Below, in pieces: positions 32,980 through 42,090 of a stretch of DNA of 48,320 nt. Where the stretch lies: positions 1 to 48,320 of the forward strand of contig CALXQE010000108.1 of the NCBI GenBank assembly GCA_944390495.1. The letters are read 5' to 3'. The notes under the pieces were generated by a model, which was given only the letters and a program-made list of their open reading frames with translations, searched no databases and was not told the DNA's origin. Origin of the DNA: an uncultured Clostridia bacterium. GTDB taxonomy: Bacteria > Bacillota > Clostridia > UBA1381. Position numbers and translations under genes: made by a program. How positions within the stretch are numbered: the first letter of the stretch is position 1; each line of letters begins with the position of its first letter.

Positions 32980-34179
32980 TTATTTGCCTTCAACTAATCT
33001 CTTTGTGTCGATAGCAATCATAAGTTCTTCGTTTGTAGGAATAACAAGAGTCTTAACTTTAGCGTCATCTGCTGAAATATCAACAGTACCTCTTGTGTTG
33101 TTTTTGCTATCGTCAATCTTAATGCCCATAAAGTCAAGACCGTCTACGATAGCTGCTCTTGTAGCTGCATCGTTTTCGCCGACACCTGCTGTAAATACAA
33201 CAGCGTCAACTCCGCCCATAGCAGCGGCATAAGCACCAATATCCTTTTTAACCTGATATGTAAACATATCAAGGGCAAGCTGAGCTCTCTTGTTACCTTC
33301 AGCAGCAGCTGCTGATAAATCTCTAAAGTCTGATGAAACACCTGAAACGCCTGAAACGCCGCTTTCTTTATTCATCATAGCGTCAACATCTTTTGCACTC
33401 ATGCCTTTTTGGTTTATAAGGTATGTAACAACAGCCGGGTCCATAGAACCTGTTCTTGTACCCATAGGTACACCGTCAAGTGGAGTGAAGCCCATTGATG
33501 TATCTACGCACTTACCGCCGTCAACAGCTGAAATTGATGAACCGTTACCAAGGTGGCAAGTAACAATTTTAAGTTCTGATGCAGGTTTTCCAAGGAATTC
33601 TGCAGCTTTTTGTGAAACGTACTTGTGGCTTGTACCGTGGAAACCGTACTTTCTGATTCTATCCTTTTCATAATACTCATAAGGAAGAGCATACATAAAT
33701 GCCTTAGGAGGCATTGTCTGATGGAAAGCTGTGTCAAACACGCCAACCATAGGAGTGTTAGGCATAATCTTTTGACAAGCCTTAATACCGATAATGTTCG
33801 GTGGGTTGTGAAGCGGAGCAAGCGGTGTACACTTTTCAAGAGCCTTCATAACAGCCTCTGTAATCATACATGAATCTGCAAATTCTTCAGCACCGTGAAC
33901 AACTCTGTGACCTACTGCACCGATTTCGTCCATTGACTTAATAACACCTATGTTTTCATCAACAAGAGCGTCGATTACCATTTGTATAGCATCACCGTGA
34001 TCCTTCATAGGCTTTTCAATTTTTGTCTTTTCACCCTTTACAACATTTGTATGCTGTAAGTTTGAACCGTCGATACCTATTCTTTCGCAAAGTCCCTTTG
34101 CCAAAACCTGTTCATTGTCCATATCAATAAGCTGATATTTAAGTGAAGAACTTCCGGCATTTATAACCAATATTTTCAT
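32980..34179 (-). CDS. ackA: Acetate kinase
   Basis: Converts acetyl phosphate and ADP to acetate and ATP, the energy-yielding end of fermentation. The 399-residue protein matches the family: [10 protein letters not shown] at residues 6-15, GHRVVHGA near residue 90, [12 protein letters not shown] with the conserved Phe-Asp, [12 protein letters not shown] and AGVGEND. Start ATG follows AAGGATTTACAGAT. It is the second gene of pta-ackA. Confidence 0.97.
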   Translation of the reverse strand: MKILVINAGSSSLKYQLIDMDNEQVLAKGLCERIGIDGSNLQHTNVVKGEKTKIEKPMKDHGDAIQMVIDALVDENIGVIKSMDEIGAVGHRVVHGAEEFADSCMITEAVMKALEKCTPLAPLHNPPNIIGIKACQKIMPNTPMVGVFDTAFHQTMPPKAFMYALPYEYYEKDRIRKYGFHGTSHKYVSQKAAEFLGKPASELKIVTCHLGNGSSISAVDGGKCVDTSMGFTPLDGVPMGTRTGSMDPAVVTYLINQKGMSAKDVDAMMNKESGVSGVSGVSSDFRDLSAAAAEGNKRAQLALDMFTYQVKKDIGAYAAAMGGVDAVVFTAGVGENDAATRAAIVDGLDFMGIKIDDSKNNTRGTVDISADDAKVKTLVIPTNEELMIAIDTKRLVEGK

Positions 34180-34204
34180 ATCTGTAAATCCTTTCTATAT
34201 TTAA

Positions 34205-35203
34205 TTAACCCTGTGCCTGGATAGCAGTAATAGCAACAACACCTGCTATATCTTCAGCAGAACATCCTCTTGACAAATCGTTTACAGGCTTAGCAATACC
34301 TTGAAGAATAGGACCGTAAGCTTCAGCCTTAGCAAGTCTTTGAGTAAGTTTGTAACCGATATTACCTGCATCAAGATTAGGGAATATAAGTACATTTGCA
34401 CTTCCGGCAACATCAGAACCCGGAGCCTTTGATTTTGCAACACTGTCAACTATTGCAGCATCAAGCTGAAGTTCTCCGTCAAGTTTTAATTCAGGAGCTT
34501 TTTCCTTAGCAAGTCTTGTAGCTTCCTGCATTTTGTCAACAAGAGGGTTTTTAGCACTGCCGTATGTAGAATATGAAAGCATTGCAACTCTTGGTTCGTC
34601 GCCTATTAGCTGCTTATATGAAGCGGCTGAAGAAATAGCGATTTCACTAACTTCGTCAGCTGTTGGATCTTGGTTAAGTCCGCAGTCACCGAATATGAAT
34701 GTACCATTATTACCATATTCACAATCAGGTACGTTCATGATAAAGAATGCTGATACAAGCTTTGTACCAGGTGCAGTCTTTAGAATTTGAAGTGACGGAC
34801 GAATTGTATCTGCTGATGAGTGAACAGCACCTGAAACCATACCGTCTGCATCGCCTTGCTTAACCATCATTACTGCAAAATATGATGGGTCTTTGATTGT
34901 TTCAGCAGCCTGCTCAGGAGTTACACCCTTATTTTTTCTAAGTTCATAGAATACATTTGCGTATTCTTCGTTTTTATCGCTGTTTTCGCTGTCGATTATT
35001 TCTATTCCCTCAATATCAAGGCCTTCGTTAGCGGCAGTTGCCTTAATCTTGTCAGGGTTACCAACAAGAATCAACTTCGCAAAGCCTTCTTTTTTAACCA
35101 TATCAGCTGCTTTTAGTGTTCTAAGTTCTTCACCTTCTGCAAGCACTATGGTTTTAATATCTTTTTTTGCTCTTTCTTTAAGCGCATCTGTAAATGTACT
35201 CAT
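34205..35203 (-). CDS. pta: Phosphate acetyltransferase
   Basis: Converts acetyl-CoA and phosphate to acetyl phosphate. The 332 residues are the short form without an N-terminal regulatory domain. Landmarks are VLAEGEELRTLKAADMV, DADGMVSGAVHSSADTIRPSLQI, MLSYSTYGSAKNP and the C-terminal FPNLDAGNIGYKLTQRLA with ARG/Ala-rich tail. The ATG at 35203 follows AAGGAGTTTTGCAA. An upstream in-frame start at 35344 lies before the promoter and is rejected. ackA follows 25 nt after its stop. Confidence 0.97.
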   Translation of the reverse strand: MSTFTDALKERAKKDIKTIVLAEGEELRTLKAADMVKKEGFAKLILVGNPDKIKATAANEGLDIEGIEIIDSENSDKNEEYANVFYELRKNKGVTPEQAAETIKDPSYFAVMMVKQGDADGMVSGAVHSSADTIRPSLQILKTAPGTKLVSAFFIMNVPDCEYGNNGTFIFGDCGLNQDPTADEVSEIAISSAASYKQLIGDEPRVAMLSYSTYGSAKNPLVDKMQEATRLAKEKAPELKLDGELQLDAAIVDSVAKSKAPGSDVAGSANVLIFPNLDAGNIGYKLTQRLAKAEAYGPILQGIAKPVNDLSRGCSAEDIAGVVAITAIQAQG

Positions 35204-35246
35204 TTGCAAAACTCCTTTTTTCTCTTTTTGGATTAATACCTCATCT

Positions 35247-35275
35247 ATTATATACCTTTTTTTTTCCTTTTTCAA
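35247..35275 (-). promoter_or_regulatory. Promoter of pta-ackA
   Basis: On the minus strand, -35 TTGAAA (35275-35270), 17-bp spacer, -10 TATAAT (35252-35247). This fixes the pta start at 35203. I find no clear promoter for the divergent EF-G-like gene in the remaining ~230 bp. Confidence 0.75.
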
Positions 35276-35503
35276 GTAAATAAAAGAAAAAAATACAATA
35301 TGTTGTGTATATTTTAAGGTATGATACAAGTGCAAAAAATACATCTGACAATATGCACAAAAATCAAAACAGTATTTTTTGTAAAATGACGATAGATTTA
35401 ATGTTAGTTATTTATTAAACAGTGGTATATATTTAATATGCTGAAATCCTTTGTGATTTTGGAATATCAGAACGGACTAAAAATAAATGGGAGGTTATGT
35501 TAT

Positions 35504-37573
35504 ATGAAAACATACGCAATGGACGCAATACGAAATATCGCCGTCATGGGACATGGTAAGTGCGGTAAGACAACTCTTACAGAGGCAATGCTTTACAATG
35601 CAAAAATGATAGACAGAATGGGAAAGGTTGCCGACGGAAACACTGTTACCGACTTTGACGGCGAGGAAATAAAAAGACAATTCAGTATTTCCACAGCCAT
35701 AGCAGCGGTTGAGTGGAAAGATATGAAATATAATATTATAGATACACCGGGATTTTTTGATTTTGTCGGAGGCGTTAAGGAGGGTATAAGAGCTGTCGAT
35801 TCTGCTCTTGTAGTTCTAAGCGGTAGAAGTGGCGTAAGTGTAGGTACAGAGAATGTATTTAAGTATGCAAAGCAGAGAGGTGTACCTACGATGTTCTTTG
35901 TAAACAAAATAGACGACGACAGGGCAGATTATCAAAAAACACTTGAGCAGATGAAGGAAGTGTTCGGAAAATCCATAACACCTTTTGTATATCCGATAAG
36001 AGAAAATGATGAATTTAAGGGATTTGTGGATGTTGTTGACATGACGGCAAGACGTTATGAGGGACAGGACAGAATTGATATTCCCGTTCCGGAGGGTATG
36101 GAAGAAATAGTTGCACCCCTTCGTGAAATGATTATGGAGGCTGTTGCGGAAACTGATGAAGAGTTACTTTTAAAGTACCTAAACGGTGAGGAGTTTACAT
36201 TTGACGAAATTAAACAGGCTATAAGAAAAGGTGTAAAGGACGGAAGTATATATCCTGTTTATTGCGGAAGCGGTCAGGATAATATCGGTGTACGAAGCCT
36301 TATGGACGGTATGGGTAAGTACCTTCCTGCACCGTCTGAAATAGAGGAAATTGCAAGAGTGGCAGACACCGGTGAACCGATAGAATTGGTGCAGTCTGAG
36401 GAAGAAACAACAGCGGCAGTTGTATTTAAGACAATAGCTGACCCGTATGTTGGTAAGATGTCATTGTTTAGAGTTTATTCGGGAGAAGTTAAGGCTGACA
36501 GTGTGCTATATAATCCTAACAGAGATGTAAATGAAAAGATAGGAAAATTATTTAACCTTTGCGGCAAAAAACAAATTGAAACAAAGTCAATTAAAGCCGG
36601 TGATATAGGTGCAACTGCAAAACTTGAGGCAACAAAAACAGGTGATACACTTTGTGAAAAGGGTAAAAATATAATTCTTACAGGTATTGAATTCCCGGCA
36701 CCTGTACTTTCAATGGCAGTAAAGCCACAGGCTAAGGGTGACGAAGAAAAGATTATAAGCGGTCTTACAAAACTTATGGATGAAGATCCTACATTTACAG
36801 TTACAAACAATACAGAAACAAAGCAGACTCTTATAAACGGTCAGGGAGAACAGCATATTGATGTTATAGTAAGCAAGCTAAAGAATAAATACGGAATTAA
36901 TGTTGTACTTGAAGAACCGATTGTACCTTATCGTGAAACTATTACAGGCAAGGCAACTGTTGAAGGTAAACACAAGAAACAGTCAGGCGGTCACGGTCAA
37001 TACGGACACGTTAAAATTGAATTTGAGCCCGGTATTTCCGAGGATATGGTTTTTGAAGAAAAAGTATTCGGCGGTGCCGTACCTAAAAATTACTTCCCGG
37101 CGGTTGAAAAGGGACTTCGTGATTCGTGCCAAAAGGGTGTGCTTGCAGGTTATCCTGTTGTAAATTTGAAGGCTACATTGCTTGACGGTTCTTACCACCC
37201 TGTTGATTCTTCCGAAATGGCATTTAAGACGGCGGCGTCTATCGCATATAAAGAAGGATTAAAACAGGCAAAACCTGTACTTCTTGAACCTATTGGTTAT
37301 TTGAAAGTGTACATTCCTGAAAATATTATGGGTGATGTTATAGGTGACATAAATAAAAGACGTGGTCAGATTATGGGTATGGGTGAAAGTGATAAAGAAG
37401 GTCTTAACATGGTTGAAGCCGAAGTACCTATGTCTGAAATGTTTAAGTATGCAACAGACTTGCGTTCAATGAGTCAGGGAAGAGGCGTGTTTACATTTGA
37501 GTTTACACGTTATGAACAGGCTCCTAATAATGTGGCTGAAAAAATAATAGAAAATGCTAAAAATAATGAATAA
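35504..37573 (+). CDS. EF-G-like translational GTPase (paralogue, not canonical FusA)
   Basis: A 689-residue protein with the five-domain layout of elongation factor G, likely a ribosome-associated accessory GTPase. The G1 loop reads GHGKCGKTT (residues 16-24) in place of GHIDAGKTT. Switch I has EEIKRQFSISTAIA where EF-G has ERGITI. G3 is DTPG (80-83) and G4 is NKID (134-137). Domains II-V follow, with HGQYGHVKIEFEP in domain IV. These differences are the mark of the EF-G-like subfamily present besides fusA in many Firmicutes. No rpsL/rpsG/tuf neighbours occur, which supports a paralogue. Start ATG follows GGGAGGTTATGTTAT. Precise role unknown. Confidence 0.88.
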   Translation: MKTYAMDAIRNIAVMGHGKCGKTTLTEAMLYNAKMIDRMGKVADGNTVTDFDGEEIKRQFSISTAIAAVEWKDMKYNIIDTPGFFDFVGGVKEGIRAVDSALVVLSGRSGVSVGTENVFKYAKQRGVPTMFFVNKIDDDRADYQKTLEQMKEVFGKSITPFVYPIRENDEFKGFVDVVDMTARRYEGQDRIDIPVPEGMEEIVAPLREMIMEAVAETDEELLLKYLNGEEFTFDEIKQAIRKGVKDGSIYPVYCGSGQDNIGVRSLMDGMGKYLPAPSEIEEIARVADTGEPIELVQSEEETTAAVVFKTIADPYVGKMSLFRVYSGEVKADSVLYNPNRDVNEKIGKLFNLCGKKQIETKSIKAGDIGATAKLEATKTGDTLCEKGKNIILTGIEFPAPVLSMAVKPQAKGDEEKIISGLTKLMDEDPTFTVTNNTETKQTLINGQGEQHIDVIVSKLKNKYGINVVLEEPIVPYRETITGKATVEGKHKKQSGGHGQYGHVKIEFEPGISEDMVFEEKVFGGAVPKNYFPAVEKGLRDSCQKGVLAGYPVVNLKATLLDGSYHPVDSSEMAFKTAASIAYKEGLKQAKPVLLEPIGYLKVYIPENIMGDVIGDINKRRGQIMGMGESDKEGLNMVEAEVPMSEMFKYATDLRSMSQGRGVFTFEFTRYEQAPNNVAEKIIENAKNNE

Positions 37574-37598
37574 TTATACATAATATTCAGAGTGTGTC

Positions 37599-37628
37599 AA
37601 AAATACGGCGGTAAAACGCCGTATTTTT
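37599..37628 (+). terminator. Terminator after the EF-G-like gene
   Basis: Perfect stem AAAAATACGGCG / CGCCGTATTTTT with a GTAAAA loop. Confidence 0.88.
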
Positions 37629-37825
37629 GTGAGTGTTGGAATATGTTTAGTTATTTTTACTAAAGAATAAAAAGTTTTTTTGTTAATTATATGACTACCG
37701 AATTTGGTTTAAATGTGTTATCATATATTTAGTTAATTAAGTGTTAAAAATGATGCACTTTATATTGGAAAAAGATAAAAGTTATTTTTTTCTTAAATAT
37801 TTATATACGAGAGGGGATCGCAAAT

Positions 37826-38935
37826 ATGGCAGATTTACAATTAAAACACATTTACAAGAGATACGCAGGAGGAGTTACAGCTGTTAGTGACTTTACTCTT
37901 GATATTGAAGATAAGGAATTTATCATCCTTGTAGGTCCTTCAGGATGTGGTAAGTCAACTACTCTAAGAATGGTTGCAGGTCTTGAAGAAATTTCAGAAG
38001 GTGAACTTTATATCGGAGGCCGTCTTGTAAATGATGTAGCACCGAAGGATAGAGATATTGCGATGGTTTTCCAGAACTACGCTCTATACCCACACATGAC
38101 AGTATTTGAAAACATGGCATTCGGCTTAAAGCTTAGAAAGACTCCTAAAGATGAAATTAAGAAGCGTGTAACAGAAGCAGCAAAAATTCTTGATATAGAA
38201 CATCTTCTTGACAGAAAGCCTAAGGCTCTTTCAGGTGGTCAAAGACAGCGTGTTGCTATGGGTCGTGCGATAGTTCGTAATCCTAAAGTATTCTTGATGG
38301 ACGAACCGCTTTCTAACCTTGATGCAAAGCTAAGAGTTGCGATGAGAACTGAAATTAAGAAACTTCACAATAAACTTCAGACAACATTTATGTACGTTAC
38401 TCATGACCAGACAGAAGCTATGACAATGGGTACAAGAATCGTTGTTATGAAGGACGGTGTTGTACAGCAAGTTGATACACCTGCAAATCTATACACAAAG
38501 CCTGTTAATGTATTCGTTGCAGGATTTATCGGTTCACCTCAGATGAACTTTGTAACAGCAAAGCTTTCAAAGGCAAGTGATGGTGTGTATGCAGAATTCG
38601 GCGGAAACAAGATTAAGATCCCTGAAGGTAAGGTTACAGCTGAAGTTGAAGCATACATAGGCAAGGAAGTTATTTTGGGTATCAGACCTGAAGACATTCA
38701 TGACGATGAAGCATTCATTTCAAGCAGACCTGAAGCTGTATGTAACGCATACGTAGAAGTAACAGAAATGATGGGTGCTGAAACATACTTATATCTTGAA
38801 GTTGCAGGTGAACAGTTCACAGCAAGAGTTAACCAGCGTTCAACAGCTAAGATTGATGATACAATCAAGGTTGCATTTGAAACAAATAAGCTTCATATCT
38901 TTGATAAAGATACAGAGCTTGCTATTGCTCACTAA
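37826..38935 (+). CDS. Sugar ABC transporter ATPase, MsmX/UgpC type
   Basis: Powers sugar importers of the CUT1 class. The 369 residues contain Walker A GPSGCGKST (37-45), the signature LSGGQ (135-139), Walker B VFLMDE (155-160), the H-loop VTHDQ and a C-terminal regulatory OB-fold (from ~residue 235) typical of MalK/MsmX. It stands alone between two terminators with no permease or receptor, as expected of an ATPase shared by several importers; the 14.1-17.5 kb cassette lacks one. Only 3 of about 25 Ile codons are ATA, against 8 of the first 10 in argB, suggesting high expression. Confidence 0.95.
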   Translation: MADLQLKHIYKRYAGGVTAVSDFTLDIEDKEFIILVGPSGCGKSTTLRMVAGLEEISEGELYIGGRLVNDVAPKDRDIAMVFQNYALYPHMTVFENMAFGLKLRKTPKDEIKKRVTEAAKILDIEHLLDRKPKALSGGQRQRVAMGRAIVRNPKVFLMDEPLSNLDAKLRVAMRTEIKKLHNKLQTTFMYVTHDQTEAMTMGTRIVVMKDGVVQQVDTPANLYTKPVNVFVAGFIGSPQMNFVTAKLSKASDGVYAEFGGNKIKIPEGKVTAEVEAYIGKEVILGIRPEDIHDDEAFISSRPEAVCNAYVEVTEMMGAETYLYLEVAGEQFTARVNQRSTAKIDDTIKVAFETNKLHIFDKDTELAIAH

Positions 38936-38954
38936 TTTGAATATTGATTATATG

Positions 38955-38992
38955 ATACGGACAAAATCTTATGGTTTTGCCCGTATTTTTTA
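38955..38992 (+). terminator. Terminator after the MsmX-type gene
   Basis: Imperfect stem ATACGG-A-CAAAA / TTTTG-C-CCGTAT and a T6 run. Confidence 0.85.
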
Positions 38993-39092
38993 TGTCTTAA
39001 TTTATCATATAAACAATAAAATTGTCTTAAATTGTAGACAAAGTATATTTTAATAGAGTATAATTATAAAAAATGTGTGGTGGTGATAATAT

Positions 39093-39776
39093 TTGAAGGA
39101 TAATGTACATACAGGACACAGAGAAAGAATGAGAAGAGAGTTTAAAAACGGTGGATTTAAAAATTGGGAACCGCATAAAGTTCTTGAATACCTGCTGTTT
39201 TATGCGATACCTGTTGCAGATACAAACGAAACAGCCCATAATATTATTGATTCGTGCGGAAGCTTTAATGATGTGTTCCATGCGTCGAGAGAACAGCTGA
39301 TATCTATATCAAAGGTTGGTAATAAAACGGCAGATTATATATGTATGCTTGGTGAGTTCGTGAAGTATTATAATAAGATGAGATACAGTGATGATGCTTT
39401 TGTACTTGACGGTGACACTGCACAGGAATATTTCCTCGATTTGTTCGACGGCATGAAACGGGAAAATCTATATATGATATGTTTAGACTCGAAAAATAAA
39501 ATAATTTATAAAGAATGTGTTTTTGAAGGTACTTTTGAAAGTCTTGATGTAGATATGACAAGAATACTAAGGATTGCAGTAAAGTGCGATGCAACTTATG
39601 TTGTTTTGGCACATAATCATCCCAGCGGTATATTAAAACCATCACAGGCAGATATTATGACTACACAAATGATAAATAAGGTTCTTTCAATGGGCGGTAT
39701 AAAACTTATTGACCATATAATTGTTGCAGGAGGAAAATGTATAAGTCTTGCTGATAAATATATAAAAGAAATGTAA
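39093..39776 (+). CDS. radC: RadC (UPF0758) JAB-domain protein
   Basis: RadC-family protein of uncertain function, historically linked to DNA repair but not proven. The 227 residues have a helix-hairpin-helix region (SISKVGNKTADYICML, ~71-86) and a JAB/MPN metal site AHNHPSG...PSQAD (His174, His176, Ser184, Asp187), as in active metallopeptidases. The start is TTG at 39093 because the family begins at MKDNVHTGHRERM and GGTGGTGATAATA lies before it. It is monocistronic and unlinked to mreB. Confidence 0.92.
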   Translation: MKDNVHTGHRERMRREFKNGGFKNWEPHKVLEYLLFYAIPVADTNETAHNIIDSCGSFNDVFHASREQLISISKVGNKTADYICMLGEFVKYYNKMRYSDDAFVLDGDTAQEYFLDLFDGMKRENLYMICLDSKNKIIYKECVFEGTFESLDVDMTRILRIAVKCDATYVVLAHNHPSGILKPSQADIMTTQMINKVLSMGGIKLIDHIIVAGGKCISLADKYIKEM

Positions 39777-39800
39777 TAAGTTAAAAAGATATTTTAAATT

Positions 39801-39879
39801 TTTTGTTAAGGTTATTTTATACAAAAGTGTTTTTGTTAAGAGTAACATATTCGGCATTTGAGAATATTGACTTTGTTAA
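39801..39879 (+). repeat. Three phased TTTGTTAA direct repeats before hom
   Basis: TTTGTTAA at 39802-39809, 39832-39839 and 39872-39879. The first two extend to TTTTGTTAAG. Spacings are 30 and 40 bp, whole helical turns. The last copy sits in the spacer of a possible promoter (TTGACT 39867, TAACAT 39890). Confidence 0.45.
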
Positions 39880-39961
39880 TTTGATATGGTAACATATACT
39901 ATTATAGGTAAACTATAATGTGTCAAACAATAAATAAGAAAAAGATAGGGGAGGCAGAAGA

Positions 39962-41173
39962 ATGGCAAAGGTTGCAGTAATGGGCTACGGTACTGTCGGA
40001 AGCGGTGTATATGACATCATAAAGGCAAATGCCGATAGGCTCAGCCGCAGTGCGAACGGCGAGAAGGTAGAAATGAAATATATTCTCGATATTCGCGATT
40101 TCGACGACCATCCCGAAAAAGAGCTTTTTACAAAGGATTTTAACGACATTTTAAATGACGATGAAGTAAGTGTTGTAGCGGAAGTTATGGGCGGACTTCA
40201 TCCGGCGTATGAATTTACAAAAAGCCTTCTTGAATCGGGAAAAAGTGTTGTAACGTCTAACAAGGAGCTTGTTGCCACATACGGGACAGAGCTTTTGGAG
40301 ATTGCTCGAGGGAAAAATGTAAACTATTTCTTTGAGGCGAGTGTAGGCGGCGGCATACCGATTATAAGACCTATGCATCAGTGTCTCACAGCTAATAATA
40401 TACTTAAAATTGCCGGTATTTTAAACGGTACAACAAACTACATCTTAGACAAGATGATAACAAAGGGCGAAACTTTTGAAGCAGCACTAAAAGATGCTCA
40501 GGATAAAGGTTTTGCCGAGAGAAATCCTGCCGCTGACGTAGAAGGTCACGATGCATGCAGAAAGATAGCGATTTTGGCATCTCTTGCATCAGGTAAGATG
40601 GTTGATTACAATGATATTGAAACAGAAGGTATCACAAATATTACTTTAAATGATGTAAAATATGCAGCTGCAATGGATTCGGCTATAAAACTTATAGGCT
40701 ATGCTCAGTTTGGTGAAGACGGAAAGATTTATTCAATAGTATCACCAATGATAATAAAAAATGATAATCCTCTTTCAAGTGTTGACGGTGTTTTCAATGC
40801 TATAATGGTTACAGGCGACTGTGTCGGTGACGTAATGTTTTACGGTAAGGGAGCAGGTAAGCTTCCTACTGCAAGTGCTGTTGTTGCGGATATAGTTGAT
40901 GCTGTTAAGCACAATGAAAGAAGTAAAAAGATATTCTGGGAAAAGACAGAAAAAAATGTTATGGCGGATAAAAGCAGCAAGAAGTTCTCATACTTTATCA
41001 GAACATCTGACTTGGCTGAAAACGTAATGAAAATATTTGGAAAATGTGAATTTGTTGACAACATAGTTGATAATGAGTCTGCATTTGTAACGCAGCCGCT
41101 TACACAGGCTGAGGCTGAGGAAAAAATGTCAAAACTTACAGATGTTGTCGCAAATATAAGAGTGTTAGACTAA
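39962..41173 (+). CDS. hom: Homoserine dehydrogenase
   Basis: Reduces aspartate semialdehyde to homoserine, the branch leading to threonine and methionine. The 403 residues have the nucleotide motif GYGTVGSGVYDII (residues 8-20), the catalytic-site GILNGTTNYIL (~160-170) and NPAADVEGHDACRKIAILASL. A short C-terminal ACT-like part (~330-403) may sense threonine. RBS AGGGGAGGCAGAAG. thrB overlaps its stop by 1 nt, and lysC follows, so hom-thrB-lysC form one operon. Confidence 0.96.
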   Translation: MAKVAVMGYGTVGSGVYDIIKANADRLSRSANGEKVEMKYILDIRDFDDHPEKELFTKDFNDILNDDEVSVVAEVMGGLHPAYEFTKSLLESGKSVVTSNKELVATYGTELLEIARGKNVNYFFEASVGGGIPIIRPMHQCLTANNILKIAGILNGTTNYILDKMITKGETFEAALKDAQDKGFAERNPAADVEGHDACRKIAILASLASGKMVDYNDIETEGITNITLNDVKYAAAMDSAIKLIGYAQFGEDGKIYSIVSPMIIKNDNPLSSVDGVFNAIMVTGDCVGDVMFYGKGAGKLPTASAVVADIVDAVKHNERSKKIFWEKTEKNVMADKSSKKFSYFIRTSDLAENVMKIFGKCEFVDNIVDNESAFVTQPLTQAEAEEKMSKLTDVVANIRVLD

Positions 41174-42069
41174 TGATAAAATTAAGAGTACCTGCTACAA
41201 GTGCAAATATGGGTGCAGGATTTGATACATTGGGTATAGCAGTGGGGCTTTATAACCGTATTACCGTTGAGGAAATACCAAAAGGGCTTGAGATTATAAA
41301 TCATGATAAACAAAGTTTTGTACCGGGTGATAGTAATAATTTAATTTATCGAGCAATGAACGAGATATTTAATTATGTAAACTATACACCGAAGGGATAC
41401 AGAATAACTCAAAGCAGCAATATTCCTATGACCAGGGGGCTTGGAAGTTCAAGTGCCTGTATAATAGGCGGTATGCTGGCGGCGAACATAATTTCCGGCA
41501 GACAGCTTACGTATCAAGAGATAATTCATCTTGCGGCTAAGATGGAAGGACATCCGGATAACGTTGGTCCGGCATTATTTGGAGGCTTTTGTGTTTCGCT
41601 TACAGAGGGTGACAGAACGATTATAAAAAGTACAAAACTAAAAAGTCACATTAAATTTGCAGTTATAATACCTGATTTCTTCGTTGCGACAAAGAAATCA
41701 AGAGGTGTTCTGCCTTCACAGGTAGATTTTAAAGATGCTGTTTTTAATGTGGGGCATGCATCAATGTTCCAGGCTGCTATGATTACAGGTGATATGGAAG
41801 CCTTGAGGATTGGAGTCAAAGATGTACTTCATCAGCAGTATAGAAAGAGTTATGTTGAGAATATGGACGAAATATTTGAAAAAACATATTCTTTGGGCTC
41901 GAATGCAACATATTTAAGTGGTTCGGGACCGACAATTCTTTCAATACTTGACCATGATTATGAAAAATTTGCAGCAGGAATGCAGAAATATTTTGAAGAA
42001 AATATGCTTAAATGGAAATGTATGATATTATCTATCGACAATGTCGGTGCGGTGGTGTCAGAGATATAA
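41173..42069 (+). CDS. thrB: Homoserine kinase (GHMP family)
   Basis: Phosphorylates homoserine for threonine synthesis. The 298 residues start MIKLRVPATSANMGAGFDTLGIA, with the ATP loop MTRGLGSSSACIIGGM (~residues 86-101) and the third motif LSGSGPTIL (~260-268). Its ATG overlaps the hom TAA, giving translational coupling. thrC (threonine synthase) is not beside it. Confidence 0.95.
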   Translation: MIKLRVPATSANMGAGFDTLGIAVGLYNRITVEEIPKGLEIINHDKQSFVPGDSNNLIYRAMNEIFNYVNYTPKGYRITQSSNIPMTRGLGSSSACIIGGMLAANIISGRQLTYQEIIHLAAKMEGHPDNVGPALFGGFCVSLTEGDRTIIKSTKLKSHIKFAVIIPDFFVATKKSRGVLPSQVDFKDAVFNVGHASMFQAAMITGDMEALRIGVKDVLHQQYRKSYVENMDEIFEKTYSLGSNATYLSGSGPTILSILDHDYEKFAAGMQKYFEENMLKWKCMILSIDNVGAVVSEI

Positions 42070-42090
42070 CAGAAAAGGAAGGAAACAAAA

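Noticed and set aside
33290..33673. Plus-strand ORF opposite ackA (and similar ORFs opposite lysC, rlmB, PFL and metG)
   Set aside because: Frame shadows of conserved genes, with no ribosome site or recognisable protein.
35204..35344. N-terminal extension of pta
   Set aside because: It contains the promoter TTGAAA-17-TATAAT and a clean ribosome site precedes the ATG at 35203.
37629..37825. CcpA/cre-type operator before the MsmX-type gene
   Set aside because: No match to the cre consensus seen. The ~200 bp are AT-rich without a clear promoter.
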